From positions 422,306-486,305 of the forward strand of contig NZ_SEWG01000005.1 in assembly GCF_004168255.1 (NCBI RefSeq): a stretch of DNA of 64,000 nt. Reading direction: 5' to 3'. Source of the stretch: Mucilaginibacter terrigena (lineage in GTDB: Bacteria; Bacteroidota; Bacteroidia; Sphingobacteriales; Sphingobacteriaceae). The position numbers and the translations under genes are program-made. Below the pieces are notes generated by a model. That model was not told the origin of the DNA. It did not search any database and worked only from the letters and a program-made list of their open reading frames with translations. Every line of letters starts with the position of its first letter. Positions within the stretch are counted from its first letter, which is position 1. Shown one piece after another: positions 36,200 through 45,401 of the stretch.

Positions 36200-36218
36200 A
36201 TTCCCCTTACGGGCTACT
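36200..36218 (+). repeat. Degenerate third copy of the tRNA-Glu 3' end
   Basis: ATTCCCCTTACGGGCTACT matches the tRNA-Glu end with one inserted T. The bases before 36200 are not tRNA-like. A hairpin similar to that of the intact tRNA follows at once. It may be the oldest remnant of repeated insertion at this locus. Confidence 0.6.
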
Positions 36219-36239
36219 TAAACAGTATCAAAGGGTGCT

Positions 36240-36270
36240 AAAACCCTGCAAATCAAATTGCAGGGTTTTT
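36240..36270 (+). terminator. Terminator behind the third tRNA-Glu remnant
   Basis: AAACCCTGCAA and TTGCAGGGTTT pair around a 6-base loop, followed by TT. The arm and loop share CCTGCAAATCAAA with the hairpin after the intact tRNA. Confidence 0.75.
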
Positions 36271-36341
36271 CGTTGGTATCAGATGCTTCAGTAATTTTTG
36301 ATAATGCTCAGCAGCAGATTTATTGATATAAATGCGATGGA

Positions 36342-36740
36342 TTACCTGGTGCGGTTAATGCTAAAAGCCCTGTCATCCTTTGTGAATCCTATTTTTGGAT
36401 AATAATCCATTGCTGTTGGAACAGAAAGCAGTAAAAGCATCGAACGTTCTCCCAACTTTTCCCGGGTGAGCTCTACTAACTTTTTCCCGATACCGGATTT
36501 CTTATAATTCGGGTCAACAGCAAGGTCTGCCAAATAAGCGCACCAAACCCAATCTGTTATAACGCGACTTACCCCCACCAACTTATCGGCATGCCATGCT
36601 GTTACTATCAAATCTGCATTTTCAATCATCTTCCCTATTCTTTCAGGGTCACCGGTTGGCCTGGGCAAAGCCGCAAGATCATACAACCTTATCACTTGTC
36701 CGGCCTCAGGTTTCGTGTCTGTTCTATAAATAATCTCCAT
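36342..36740 (-). CDS. GNAT-family N-acetyltransferase
   Basis: The 132 residues form one acetyl-CoA-dependent acyltransferase domain. The CoA-binding motif A is in LAVDPNYKKSGIGKKLVELTREKLG (about 75-98), and the C-terminal strand YYPKIGFTKDDRAF is typical. The acceptor is unknown. It stands alone between the tRNA-Glu remnant and the MBL gene. Confidence 0.85.
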   Translation of the reverse strand: MEIIYRTDTKPEAGQVIRLYDLAALPRPTGDPERIGKMIENADLIVTAWHADKLVGVSRVITDWVWCAYLADLAVDPNYKKSGIGKKLVELTREKLGERSMLLLLSVPTAMDYYPKIGFTKDDRAFSINRTR

Positions 36741-36811
36741 GATTTATGATTGGTTTTTCTGTTATCAATTCATTAATATAGCTTTAGTAAAGCTACAGCG
36801 CTACAAATTCG

Positions 36812-36919
36812 TTAAATTATTCCCCTAATGCTTTCTATAAAATCAAGTTCTTCTATCGCACTGTAATAGTGTGGCGAGGCCCTAACAGCCCATTCAACGC
36901 CCTTTTCATCAAAAATCAA
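36812..36919 (-). pseudogene. Possible remnant of a class V aminotransferase
   Basis: In a 390-base stretch without a complete gene, 35 codons read GVEWAVRASPHYYSAIEELDFIES and end in a stop. This resembles the last residues of class V PLP enzymes, which often show VR(A/V)SPHYYNTEEEID. The frame has no start and is blocked upstream. A second, unrecognised 46-codon frame overlaps it from about 37043 to 36906. Homology is by memory of the family ending only. Confidence 0.4.
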
Positions 36920-37131
36920 TTATACCAAATTCCCTGTAACCGGGCACTACGTTTATTGTTCTTTTCAATAATTCATTATCAATAAACTTCGTGTCGCTGC
37001 CTTCGCTTCGGTAATTTGCATGGCCATAACCTGTATAGCAGATATCACTTTAAGGCTGGAAAGTGGCACTATATTGGCTGATTGGCTTTAGATAAAATAA
37101 TAAGTAAACCTTAAACGTTACATTTTAGGGT

Positions 37132-38226
37132 ATGAGACATTGGTTTTTGAGCTTATGGATAGCCACGCTACTGCTGGCAATAGCAACTGGCTGTGGGTTA
37201 GTGAAGTCGGTGGGTAGAAACCCGGAGGGCGAGGCGCTTGCCCATTTGGATACTTTATCTAATTATAAAAATGGAGGGTTTGAGAATTTAGCTGAACTTT
37301 CTGATTCGACGGTGAAGCGAAACAAACTACTTTTGTTATTTCACAACCGCTCTAAAATCACCAGGCCTTCCCGCAGCCTGCCATGGGTAAAAACCAACTT
37401 GAAAACACTTACTGCCCCCGCACCAACCGTGGTTTGGTTTGGGCATTCATCTTTGCTTATCAAAACCCACCAGGGCAACATACTTATCGATCCTGTTTTT
37501 AGCAATCATGCCGGGCCTGTACCCGGGTTGGTTACCGCGTTCCAGGGCACTACCAATTACCACGCGAAAGATATGCCGCCAATAGATGTGCTGATCATTT
37601 CGCACGACCACTACGACCACCTGGACTATCGCACGCTTAGAAAATTAAAAGACCATATCAAAATGGCCATAGTGCCCCTGGGGGTAGGGTCTGACCTGGT
37701 GTATTGGGGGTTTGACCGCAAAAAGATCATCGAATTAAATTGGAACCAGGGGGTTACGCTGCCTGGCGGACTACGGATTACCGCTACACCCGCGCAGCAC
37801 CGTAGTAACCGTACTTATAGTAAAGCAAACAAAACGCTTTGGGCATCTTATGTAATACAGGCAGGTAACTACAGGCTGTTTTACGGGGGCGATAGTGGCT
37901 ATGGATCGCTTTTTAAAGAAATAGGCCAGCAATATGGGCCATTTGATCTGGCGCTGCTGGAGTGCGGACAATACAGCCCGAACTGGCCATGGGCACATCT
38001 GTGGTTTGGGCAAGCCGCCCAGGCTGCTATTGATCTGCGGGCCGGTATGCTGCAGCCTATTCACTGGGCCAGGTTTGAGGCAGCCGACCACGCCTGGAAC
38101 GAACCTATAAAAAAGCTCCTGCCAGCTGCTGAAAAGCTGGGTGTTCCGGTAAACGTACCGCGTATAGGGGAGCCTTATGCTTTAGGTAACCCGCCTAAAA
38201 AAGCAGTTTGGTGGAATTTCGAATAG
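37132..38226 (+). CDS. Metallo-beta-lactamase-fold lipoprotein, NAPE-PLD-like
   Basis: The N-terminal signal (MRHWFLSLWIATLLLAIATGCG) has a lipobox Cys. The hydrolase fold shows VVWFGHSSLLIKTHQGNILIDPVF, the metal motif SHDHYDHLDY and later metal ligands in ATPAQHRS and FYGGDSGYG. The C-terminal WARFEAADHAWNEP is typical of the branch that includes UlaG-like and N-acyl-phosphatidylethanolamine phospholipase D-like enzymes. The substrate may be a phospholipid, as inference. Confidence 0.85.
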   Translation: MRHWFLSLWIATLLLAIATGCGLVKSVGRNPEGEALAHLDTLSNYKNGGFENLAELSDSTVKRNKLLLLFHNRSKITRPSRSLPWVKTNLKTLTAPAPTVVWFGHSSLLIKTHQGNILIDPVFSNHAGPVPGLVTAFQGTTNYHAKDMPPIDVLIISHDHYDHLDYRTLRKLKDHIKMAIVPLGVGSDLVYWGFDRKKIIELNWNQGVTLPGGLRITATPAQHRSNRTYSKANKTLWASYVIQAGNYRLFYGGDSGYGSLFKEIGQQYGPFDLALLECGQYSPNWPWAHLWFGQAAQAAIDLRAGMLQPIHWARFEAADHAWNEPIKKLLPAAEKLGVPVNVPRIGEPYALGNPPKKAVWWNFE

Positions 38227-38237
38227 ATTATTAGATA

Positions 38238-40628
38238 TTAAAGCGGCAGGCTAAAGTAGAATGTTGAGCCTTTGTCGGGTTCGCTTTCAACCCAGATGCG
38301 GCCGCCGTGGCGTTCAACGATCTCGGCACTTAAATATAAACCAATACCAAACCCCGAAATATGGCAGGTATTGCTGCTTTCGACACGAAAATAACGATCA
38401 AATATTTTTTCCGTGTCCGAAGGCTTTATACCAATACCTTCGTCGCACACGCTTACGGTTATCTCATTTTCGGTTACTGCGCATGATACCTTTACCGTAG
38501 TATTGTTTGGTGAATATTTTACCGCATTGCTGATAAGGTTTGAAATAACAGAGTTGATCTTATCGCGATCTGCATAAACAACAATTGGTGCGCATTTAAA
38601 CAGGTTAATGTGATGGTTGGTTACACTTAATTTCAGTTCCTCGGTAATTTCCTGTACTAATTCTTGGATATTAAAATGACTTTTTTCGATCATGATCTTC
38701 CCGTCTTCCAGCCGCGAGACATTTAAAAAACCATTGATCATTGTGCTCATCCGTTTAACCTGTGCATTGGCTTTTGTCATGGCGCCGGCCAAAAATGCAT
38801 CGTCGCTGGTTTTTAGTTTGGCGCTGGCCACCTGTATAATTGCGTTTAGCGAGGTAAGTGGTGTTTTAAGTTCGTGGCTCACCATTCCTATGAAATCGTT
38901 TTTACGCATCTCGTCCTGTTTGCGTTCGGTTATATCGTGCAGTACACCGGTAAAAAAATCTTTGCCATCGTAATGCTGCATGGTGCCTATGCCGCGCACC
39001 CAGCGGGTATTGCCGTCGTGGTGGCCAATTACCGGGTATTCCATATCAAATCGTTCGCCTTTTTTAAAAGCTGCTTCTACCATATCGATTACCTTCTGGC
39101 GGTACTCCGGGTGAATTTGGTTTATGGCAGCTTCATACGGGACTTCTTCATCCGGCCTAAAGCCAAAAAACTCTTTTAAGGTTGGCGAAGGATAGAAGAT
39201 CCGGTCGGTAGCATTAATAAAATAGGTGCCTAAACCGGCAGCGTCAACTGCCATACGCAGGCTTTCTTCGGCACGCTCTACCTTTAAAGCTGCCAGGTAT
39301 TGCTCAGTTATATCCATTACTACCCCGGTAAAAGCAGAGAAAGTGCCCGAAGGGTCTGCTTTAAGGTTGCCAATAGCCCGCAGCCAGCGCAGGCGTTGGT
39401 CATGTAAGCCAATAACAGGGTAGGTTACATCATAATCGCCGTTATGATATATCGCGTTCTCCAGTTTGGTTGCTACAAAACCGCGGTATTCTTCAGTGAT
39501 TTGTGCTAAGGCCTGTTCTATTGATAGGTCTTCATCCGAATAATAACCAAATAATTCTTTAGAGCGTGCATTAGTGATAAATTCGCGTGTAACCGAATGA
39601 ATAAACCAGGTGCCAAAATTGGCAGCATTGATAGCTAAACGTAGGGCGACTTCTCCCTCTTCTATCTTTTGGCGGGCTTCCAATAGTTGTTTATTAACCA
39701 TCGCCAGTTCTTCGTTAGTGGCAATTAGTTCTTCGTTAGAGGCCGCCTGTTCCTCATTGGTGGCCATCATTTCTTCATTAATAGCCTGTAGTTTTTCGGA
39801 ACTTTGGGCCAGCGATTGTTCCCATTGTTTGCGCTCCGTAACATCCCTGGTGGTACCGGCTACTGCTTCAACTTCGCCATGCTCATCAAACACCGGCGTT
39901 AAAATATAATCGTAAACCCGCCGCCCCAAAGTAGCATGTGGGAAGGATACCTCACCGCGGACAGGTTGTTTGGTTGCTTTTACCTGGTCTATCTCGCGTT
40001 CGTGCATTTCGGCATGCCAGGGTTCGTAGCCATTTTCCAGTAAACTTTTGCCAACGGCGTTTTCCCAGGTTTTGCCCCACATATTAAGTAAGGCGCTGTT
40101 TGCGTATACAAAGCGATAGTCGAGCCCAAAAACGTACATCAGATCGGGAGTGCCCGAAGTAATGGTTTCATATAATCTTTTTTGCTGCTCAGATCGTTCT
40201 TTAGCTTCTCTAAGGGCCTCTTCTGCCTGCTTGCGTTCGGTAATGTCACTTGCGGTGCCAAACCACTCTATGATCTCGCCATTTTCATCCAGGATAGGCA
40301 CAGCACGCGAAAATGTCCATCCCGGGGTGCCGTCAATGCGCAACACCCGGTGCTCCAGCTCAAATATCTTTTTTTTGCGGATAGAGTCGTTAATGGCCGC
40401 AGATACTTTTTCCTGGTCTTCGGGATAGATGTTTTTAGATTGCCAATGGGTTGTAGGTTCGCGTGTATCTTGTAAAAAGCCCCGGCCATCCAGCTGCCTC
40501 ATTACCCGCCAGTCGGCGCTCATGCTGTATATAATATCAGAAGTTGCGGTTACCAAAGCCCTAAAGCGTTGCTCGTTGGCAGCAATTGCCTGGTCATTTA
40601 AAAAAGGTTTATCATGTGGTTTGGTCAT
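38238..40628 (-). CDS. Cytoplasmic histidine kinase with four PAS domains
   Basis: The 796 residues have no TM helix. PAS1 (about 15-135) and PAS2 (about 150-270) each end with DxTERKQ-type linkers. A coiled coil follows with NEEMMATNEEQAASNEELIA heptads (about 285-330), then PAS3 (about 335-450) and PAS4 (about 455-570). HisKA has FIGMVSHELKTPLTSLNAII and the HATPase has NLISNAVKYSPNN and GFGIGLYLSAEIVERHGG. The coiled-coil style matches the kinase at 7945-10347. No response regulator is adjacent, so the partner is unknown. Confidence 0.9.
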   Translation of the reverse strand: MTKPHDKPFLNDQAIAANEQRFRALVTATSDIIYSMSADWRVMRQLDGRGFLQDTREPTTHWQSKNIYPEDQEKVSAAINDSIRKKKIFELEHRVLRIDGTPGWTFSRAVPILDENGEIIEWFGTASDITERKQAEEALREAKERSEQQKRLYETITSGTPDLMYVFGLDYRFVYANSALLNMWGKTWENAVGKSLLENGYEPWHAEMHEREIDQVKATKQPVRGEVSFPHATLGRRVYDYILTPVFDEHGEVEAVAGTTRDVTERKQWEQSLAQSSEKLQAINEEMMATNEEQAASNEELIATNEELAMVNKQLLEARQKIEEGEVALRLAINAANFGTWFIHSVTREFITNARSKELFGYYSDEDLSIEQALAQITEEYRGFVATKLENAIYHNGDYDVTYPVIGLHDQRLRWLRAIGNLKADPSGTFSAFTGVVMDITEQYLAALKVERAEESLRMAVDAAGLGTYFINATDRIFYPSPTLKEFFGFRPDEEVPYEAAINQIHPEYRQKVIDMVEAAFKKGERFDMEYPVIGHHDGNTRWVRGIGTMQHYDGKDFFTGVLHDITERKQDEMRKNDFIGMVSHELKTPLTSLNAIIQVASAKLKTSDDAFLAGAMTKANAQVKRMSTMINGFLNVSRLEDGKIMIEKSHFNIQELVQEITEELKLSVTNHHINLFKCAPIVVYADRDKINSVISNLISNAVKYSPNNTTVKVSCAVTENEITVSVCDEGIGIKPSDTEKIFDRYFRVESSNTCHISGFGIGLYLSAEIVERHGGRIWVESEPDKGSTFYFSLPL

Positions 40629-41008
40629 GGCATCAGCAAAGGCGGCAAAAATCTAACAACGGGAAAGATAATAATTTGTTTTATCACACAAAAGGGATTT
40701 TGATACAGCGTTTTAGCACTAATAAAGGAATATTAAACGTAGCGTTGCAACACCATGTTAAGGCAATTAAATTTATATTAACTTATATAGGGATATAAAA
40801 AGCACATTGTAAAATTATACCTGATTGTAACATTATTGCTAATAAGCTAAATGGTAATATTATCCATCAAAATTAAAACTTTATCCATTTTTTTTGATGC
40901 CATTTCGTGGTAGGTTTACCATAACCAATAAGCGTAAACCCCATCGGCATTCTTAAGACCGCCGATGAACACATGTTAACCCGATGGATAAACTATTGCT
41001 TGTATATT
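40629..41008. other. Intergenic region between divergent transcription units
   Basis: These AT-rich 380 bases separate the multi-PAS kinase from the sugar operon and must hold both promoters. I see no clear gene, operator or RNA fold. Confidence 0.5.
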
Positions 41009-42043
41009 ATGGCTGTTAATATTTCATCCCGCTTATGGGGGCAGCCTGATGATAAATCAATCTATCTTTTTAAGGTAGAAAATGATAGCGGGGGCTACGT
41101 TGAGCTAAGCAATTACGGCGCAACAGTGGTATCGGTTGTGGTGCCAAACCGGCAGCAGCAACCGGGGCATGTGATAATTGGTTTCCCAGATCTGGATAGC
41201 TATTTAAACGACACCAATTATATAGGCGCTACAATTGGGCGCTATGCCAACCGCATAAGCAATGCAGGGTTTAGTATTGATGCTAACTATTACCAGCTTA
41301 ATAATAACGATGGAAAAAATTGCAACCATGGCGGCACACATGGGTTTAACAAAAAAGTTTTTGAGGCCTCGGTTGCTGATGATAAAATAATAATGGCGTT
41401 AAAAAGCGCCGATGGCGAAGGTGGCTTCCCCGGGAACCTCGAATTGACGGTAACTTACACCTGGAACGATTATAATGAATTGCTTATAAACTACCGGGCC
41501 ACAAGCGATAAACCAACCATAGCTAATTTTACCAACCATTCTTATTTTAACCTATCGGGCTTTAACAACAATATAAACCATCAAAAGCTGATCATAAAAG
41601 GGAACTTAACATTACATTCCCGGCCCGACCATACCGTTAGCGGGGCAATTTTGCCGGCGGGGCCAAAGGCGTTTAATAATGATAAGCTAAGCGATAAATT
41701 TCAAACCGGCGATGCCGGCATAAAGGGGTTAAACCTCTTTTATATTATCGATAAAGCCAAAAATGAAACTGGCCTAATGCCGGCCGCAAAGCTTAGCGAT
41801 GAAACATCGGGCCGTACTTTAGAGGTTTATACCGACTACCCTGGGTTGTTTTTGTACACCGGCGATTACCTGTCCGGCTCAGCGTTGACACATACCGGCC
41901 GGCCGGTACAGCCGTTCGACGGGCTTTGCCTGGAATGCCAGCATTACCCGGATAGTATTAATAATCCTAATTTCCCGCAGGCCATTTTGCAGCCGGGCGA
42001 TACCTATAACCAGCATATCTTGTTCAAGTTTGGCCAATTATGA
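41009..42043 (+). CDS. galM: Galactose mutarotase (aldose 1-epimerase)
   Basis: This enzyme interconverts alpha and beta anomers of aldoses. Catalytic His residues are in NHGGTHGFNK and NFTNHSYFNLSG, and the catalytic Glu is in GLCLECQHYPDS. The start at 41009 (MAVNISSRLWG) gives 344 residues; an ATG at 40973 would add 12. It is the first gene of a sugar operon, and its stop overlaps the GH97 start by 4 bases. It can present the right anomer from the glycosidase to uptake or catabolism. Confidence 0.92.
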   Translation: MAVNISSRLWGQPDDKSIYLFKVENDSGGYVELSNYGATVVSVVVPNRQQQPGHVIIGFPDLDSYLNDTNYIGATIGRYANRISNAGFSIDANYYQLNNNDGKNCNHGGTHGFNKKVFEASVADDKIIMALKSADGEGGFPGNLELTVTYTWNDYNELLINYRATSDKPTIANFTNHSYFNLSGFNNNINHQKLIIKGNLTLHSRPDHTVSGAILPAGPKAFNNDKLSDKFQTGDAGIKGLNLFYIIDKAKNETGLMPAAKLSDETSGRTLEVYTDYPGLFLYTGDYLSGSALTHTGRPVQPFDGLCLECQHYPDSINNPNFPQAILQPGDTYNQHILFKFGQL

Positions 42044-44001
42044 AGAAATACCTTTCCGTTCTTATAATACTTATTGCTTTTGTGTGCCCGGTTGCGGCCC
42101 AGCAGTTTACTGTATCGTCGCCGGATGGTAACATGGTGGTGAAACTGGCGGTAGGTGATAGCCTCGCATACTCAGTCAGTTATAAAAATACGATGGTTAT
42201 CATGCCGTCGGCGATCTCTATGAAACTGGATAATATGATTTTGGGCGTAGCTGCAAAGATCAGACATATAGAAAAACTTACCGTTGATAAGGTAATTCAT
42301 CCCTTAAATGGTAAACAGGCAGCATTGGCAGATAACTATACTCAGCTTACATTAAGTTTTGAAGGGAATTATAAACTGCTATTAAGGGCTTATAACGAGG
42401 GTATTGCCTACCGGTTTATAACCGATTTTAGCCAACCCGTAAAAGTATATAACGAGCAGGCCACATTTAATTTAAACAATACCGCCGGCGCTATCATGGC
42501 CGAGACGGATAATTACACCGCATGGGAATTGCCTTATGTGCAGCATAGTGCAATTAGCCAGATAAAAGAAGGTACGCGCGCTATAACCCCGGCGCTTTTC
42601 TCTTACAACGATAAAATAAAAGTTATAATTGCCGAAGCGGACCTGTTTGATTACCCCGGAATGTATATTCAGAAAAAGAACGGGAATATACGTGGCGAAT
42701 GGGCAGCATATCCCGAATTTGCCAAAATGGGCAGTTGGGGCGATTTTGTTTCGGTGGTACAAACACGTACAAACTATATTGCACAAACCGATGGCAGGCG
42801 CAGTTACCCCTGGCGAGTTGTAATGGCAACCGATGATGATAAAACATTGCTGACAAACCAGCTGGTTTATAAACTATCAACCCCATCGGTTATTAAGGAT
42901 ACCGGATGGATAAAACCAGGCAAAGCAGCCTGGGAATGGTGGCACGATGCCTTACTACCCGGTGCGCCGATACCATCAGGAATGGATCACCGGAGCACAC
43001 AGCTATATAATTACTATGTAGATTTTGCGGCCAAAAACAAGCTGGAGTACGTGCTGATAGATGCAGGCTGGTCTGACAATTACGATGTAAGGAAACCAAC
43101 GGGCAGGTCAGATATCCGGGCCATTATAAAACATGCTAAAGATAAAAACGTAGGGGTTTTTGTATGGTGCGTTGCATCATCAATTTTAAAAGATCTGGAT
43201 GCAAGCCTGGATTATATAAAGGATATTGGCGCGGCTGGTTTTAAGGTTGATTTTTTTGACCGCGACGACCAGCAGGCTATCGGCTGGTACGAGCTTATCG
43301 CCAAAAAAGCTGCCGAAAGGCACCTGATGGTAGATTTTCATGGTTGCAGCAAACCAACTGGTATGGACCGCACCTACCCAAATATCATTAATTACGAAGC
43401 CGTGCGCGGACAGGAATGTTCCAAGTGGGATTACACCACCAACCCACTGCATCATACTATTATCCCTTTTATAAGGATGCTGGCCGGGCCTATGGATTAT
43501 ACACCGGGATCGATGCGAAACAGTTCTAAAAGCAGCTTTAAACCCATTGCCGAAGGCCTGCCATCAACACAAGGCACCCGCTGTCACGAACTGGCCATGT
43601 TTGTAGTATTTGACCAACCGGTTGGCGTACTATGCGATTCGCCTGTCGAATATGAGAAATACCCTGATATAATGGAATACCTGTCGGCAGTGCCTACAAC
43701 CTTCGACGAAACCCGCGTGCTGGATGCTAAAGTAGGCGAACACATCGCGATAGCAAAAAGGAAGAACGGTAACTGGTACATAGGAGCTATGACCAATTGG
43801 GACGCGAGGGATCTGAACCTTGACCTGTCATTTCTCCCGGCCAACATCAATTACATAGCCGATATATACACCGATGCTGCGGATGCCGATAAGGAGGCAT
43901 CAAAATACGAGCATAAAACCATTACCATAAACCGCGAAAGCAAACTGAATTTAAAATTAGTTCAGGGGGGCGGGGCAGTTGTATATCTGCATATCAAATA
44001 G
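42040..44001 (+). CDS. Exported GH97 glycoside hydrolase
   Basis: A signal peptide (MKKYLSVLIILIAFVCPVAA) is followed by the GH97 N-terminal beta domain (FTVSSPDGNMVVKL), a catalytic barrel with WEWWHDALLPGAPIPSGMDH, YVLIDAGWSDNYD, GFKVDFFDRDDQQAIGWY and VDFHGCSKPTGMDRTYPN, and the C-terminal beta domain. GH97 enzymes release alpha-linked glucose or galactose. An Asp at KVDF is the nucleophile in retaining alpha-galactosidase members, so alpha-galactosidase activity is more likely than SusB-type glucosidase. That point is inference. Length 653 is normal. Confidence 0.9.
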   Translation: MKKYLSVLIILIAFVCPVAAQQFTVSSPDGNMVVKLAVGDSLAYSVSYKNTMVIMPSAISMKLDNMILGVAAKIRHIEKLTVDKVIHPLNGKQAALADNYTQLTLSFEGNYKLLLRAYNEGIAYRFITDFSQPVKVYNEQATFNLNNTAGAIMAETDNYTAWELPYVQHSAISQIKEGTRAITPALFSYNDKIKVIIAEADLFDYPGMYIQKKNGNIRGEWAAYPEFAKMGSWGDFVSVVQTRTNYIAQTDGRRSYPWRVVMATDDDKTLLTNQLVYKLSTPSVIKDTGWIKPGKAAWEWWHDALLPGAPIPSGMDHRSTQLYNYYVDFAAKNKLEYVLIDAGWSDNYDVRKPTGRSDIRAIIKHAKDKNVGVFVWCVASSILKDLDASLDYIKDIGAAGFKVDFFDRDDQQAIGWYELIAKKAAERHLMVDFHGCSKPTGMDRTYPNIINYEAVRGQECSKWDYTTNPLHHTIIPFIRMLAGPMDYTPGSMRNSSKSSFKPIAEGLPSTQGTRCHELAMFVVFDQPVGVLCDSPVEYEKYPDIMEYLSAVPTTFDETRVLDAKVGEHIAIAKRKNGNWYIGAMTNWDARDLNLDLSFLPANINYIADIYTDAADADKEASKYEHKTITINRESKLNLKLVQGGGAVVYLHIK

Positions 44002-44031
44002 TTAAATTTAAAAAACAGAAAATTAACACCA

Positions 44032-45387
44032 ATGAAGTCAAACTTAAATAAAACAGTAACCTTTAACAGCAGCTACATTATCGGCATCTCCTTTATTTCG
44101 GCATTGGGCGGTTACCTGTTTGGGTTTGATTTTGCAGTTATATCAGGCGCATTGCCGTTTCTGCGCGCGCAGTTTGCCTTAACCCCGGCATGGGAAGGTT
44201 TTTTAACCGGTTCGCTTGCGCTGGGCTGTATAGTAGGGTGCCTGCTTGCCGGTAACATTGCCGATAAGTATGGCCGTAAACCGGGGTTGATCATAGCCGC
44301 TTTAATTTTTGCGGTATCATCAATCGGTATAGCGTTTTCAACAACATTAACTTACTTTCTAATCTTAAGGTTTGCAGCCGGTATTGGTGTGGGTATGGCA
44401 TCTATGCTTTGCCCTATGTACATAGCCGAGATCTCGCCTGCCGAAGTACGGGGGCGTAACGTAGCTATTAACCAGCTTACTGTGGTAATTGGTATTTTGG
44501 TTACCAACCTGGTAAACTACTTTTTGGCAGACCACGGCCCCGATTCGTGGCGATGGATGTTTGGCCTGGGTGTAGTGCCTTCGGCAATATTTTTAATAGG
44601 TGTTACCTGGCTGCCCGAAAGCCCCCGCTGGCTCATAAAATCAGGAAAGCCTGACGAGGCAAAAGTAATATTGAATAAGATAGGTTCCGCCGGTTTTGCA
44701 GAAGCAACCTTTAAGGCGGTAGAGAAATCATTGGTGGGCAACACCAAACAATCATATGCTATGGTGTTTGAAAAGGCGGTACGCCCGGCTGTTGTTGTAG
44801 GTATAACGCTCGCGGTGTTCCAGCAATTTTGCGGCATAAATGTGGTGTTTAATTACACTTCAACCATCTTCGAATCGGTTGGGGCAAGCCTTAACCGCCA
44901 GTTATTCGAAACCGTAGCTATTGGCATTGTAAACCTGGTGTTTACCCTGCTGGCCATGTGGCAGGTTGATAAACTTGGCCGCCGCCCGTTAATGCTGTAT
45001 GGTTCGTTAGGTTTATCTATCCTTTATATCGTACTGGCATTTTTATTGCAAAATCATTTCCCGGCAGGGCTTGTTTCTATATTTGTACTGCTGGCAATTA
45101 GCACCTACGCTATTTCGCTGGCACCCGTAACCTGGGTTTTAATATCCGAAATATTCCCTAACAAAATTCGCGGGGTAGCATCGTCTATAGCCATCGTATC
45201 GTTATGGGGCGCATATTTTATACTTGTTTTTACCTTCCCCATACTGGCTAAAGTTTTAGGGGCTTACGGGCCATTTTATATGTACGCGGGTATTTGTTTC
45301 CTGGGGTTTTTGTTTGTAAAAGCAAAAGTTAAAGAAACAAAAGGCCAAACGCTTGAGGAATTGGAAGATAATTTGATTAGACATTAA
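44032..45387 (+). CDS. MFS sugar porter
   Basis: The transporter has 451 residues and about 12 TM helices. Sugar-porter signatures are GFDFAVISGALPF in helix 1, GNIADKYGRKPG in the first loop, RFAAGIGVGMASMLCPMYIAEISP, PESPRWLIKSGK and DKLGRRPLM. This is the XylE/GLUT class, probably a proton symporter for a monosaccharide. It lies 31 bases after the GH97 gene and would carry the released hexose over the inner membrane. Confidence 0.92.
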   Translation: MKSNLNKTVTFNSSYIIGISFISALGGYLFGFDFAVISGALPFLRAQFALTPAWEGFLTGSLALGCIVGCLLAGNIADKYGRKPGLIIAALIFAVSSIGIAFSTTLTYFLILRFAAGIGVGMASMLCPMYIAEISPAEVRGRNVAINQLTVVIGILVTNLVNYFLADHGPDSWRWMFGLGVVPSAIFLIGVTWLPESPRWLIKSGKPDEAKVILNKIGSAGFAEATFKAVEKSLVGNTKQSYAMVFEKAVRPAVVVGITLAVFQQFCGINVVFNYTSTIFESVGASLNRQLFETVAIGIVNLVFTLLAMWQVDKLGRRPLMLYGSLGLSILYIVLAFLLQNHFPAGLVSIFVLLAISTYAISLAPVTWVLISEIFPNKIRGVASSIAIVSLWGAYFILVFTFPILAKVLGAYGPFYMYAGICFLGFLFVKAKVKETKGQTLEELEDNLIRH

Positions 45388-45401
45388 TAACACCATAATA
45401 C

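Noticed and set aside
7322..36218. CRISPR array
   Set aside because: The repeated tRNA ends and CGGTGAGTA sites are few, far apart and have no regular spacers; no cas genes are present.
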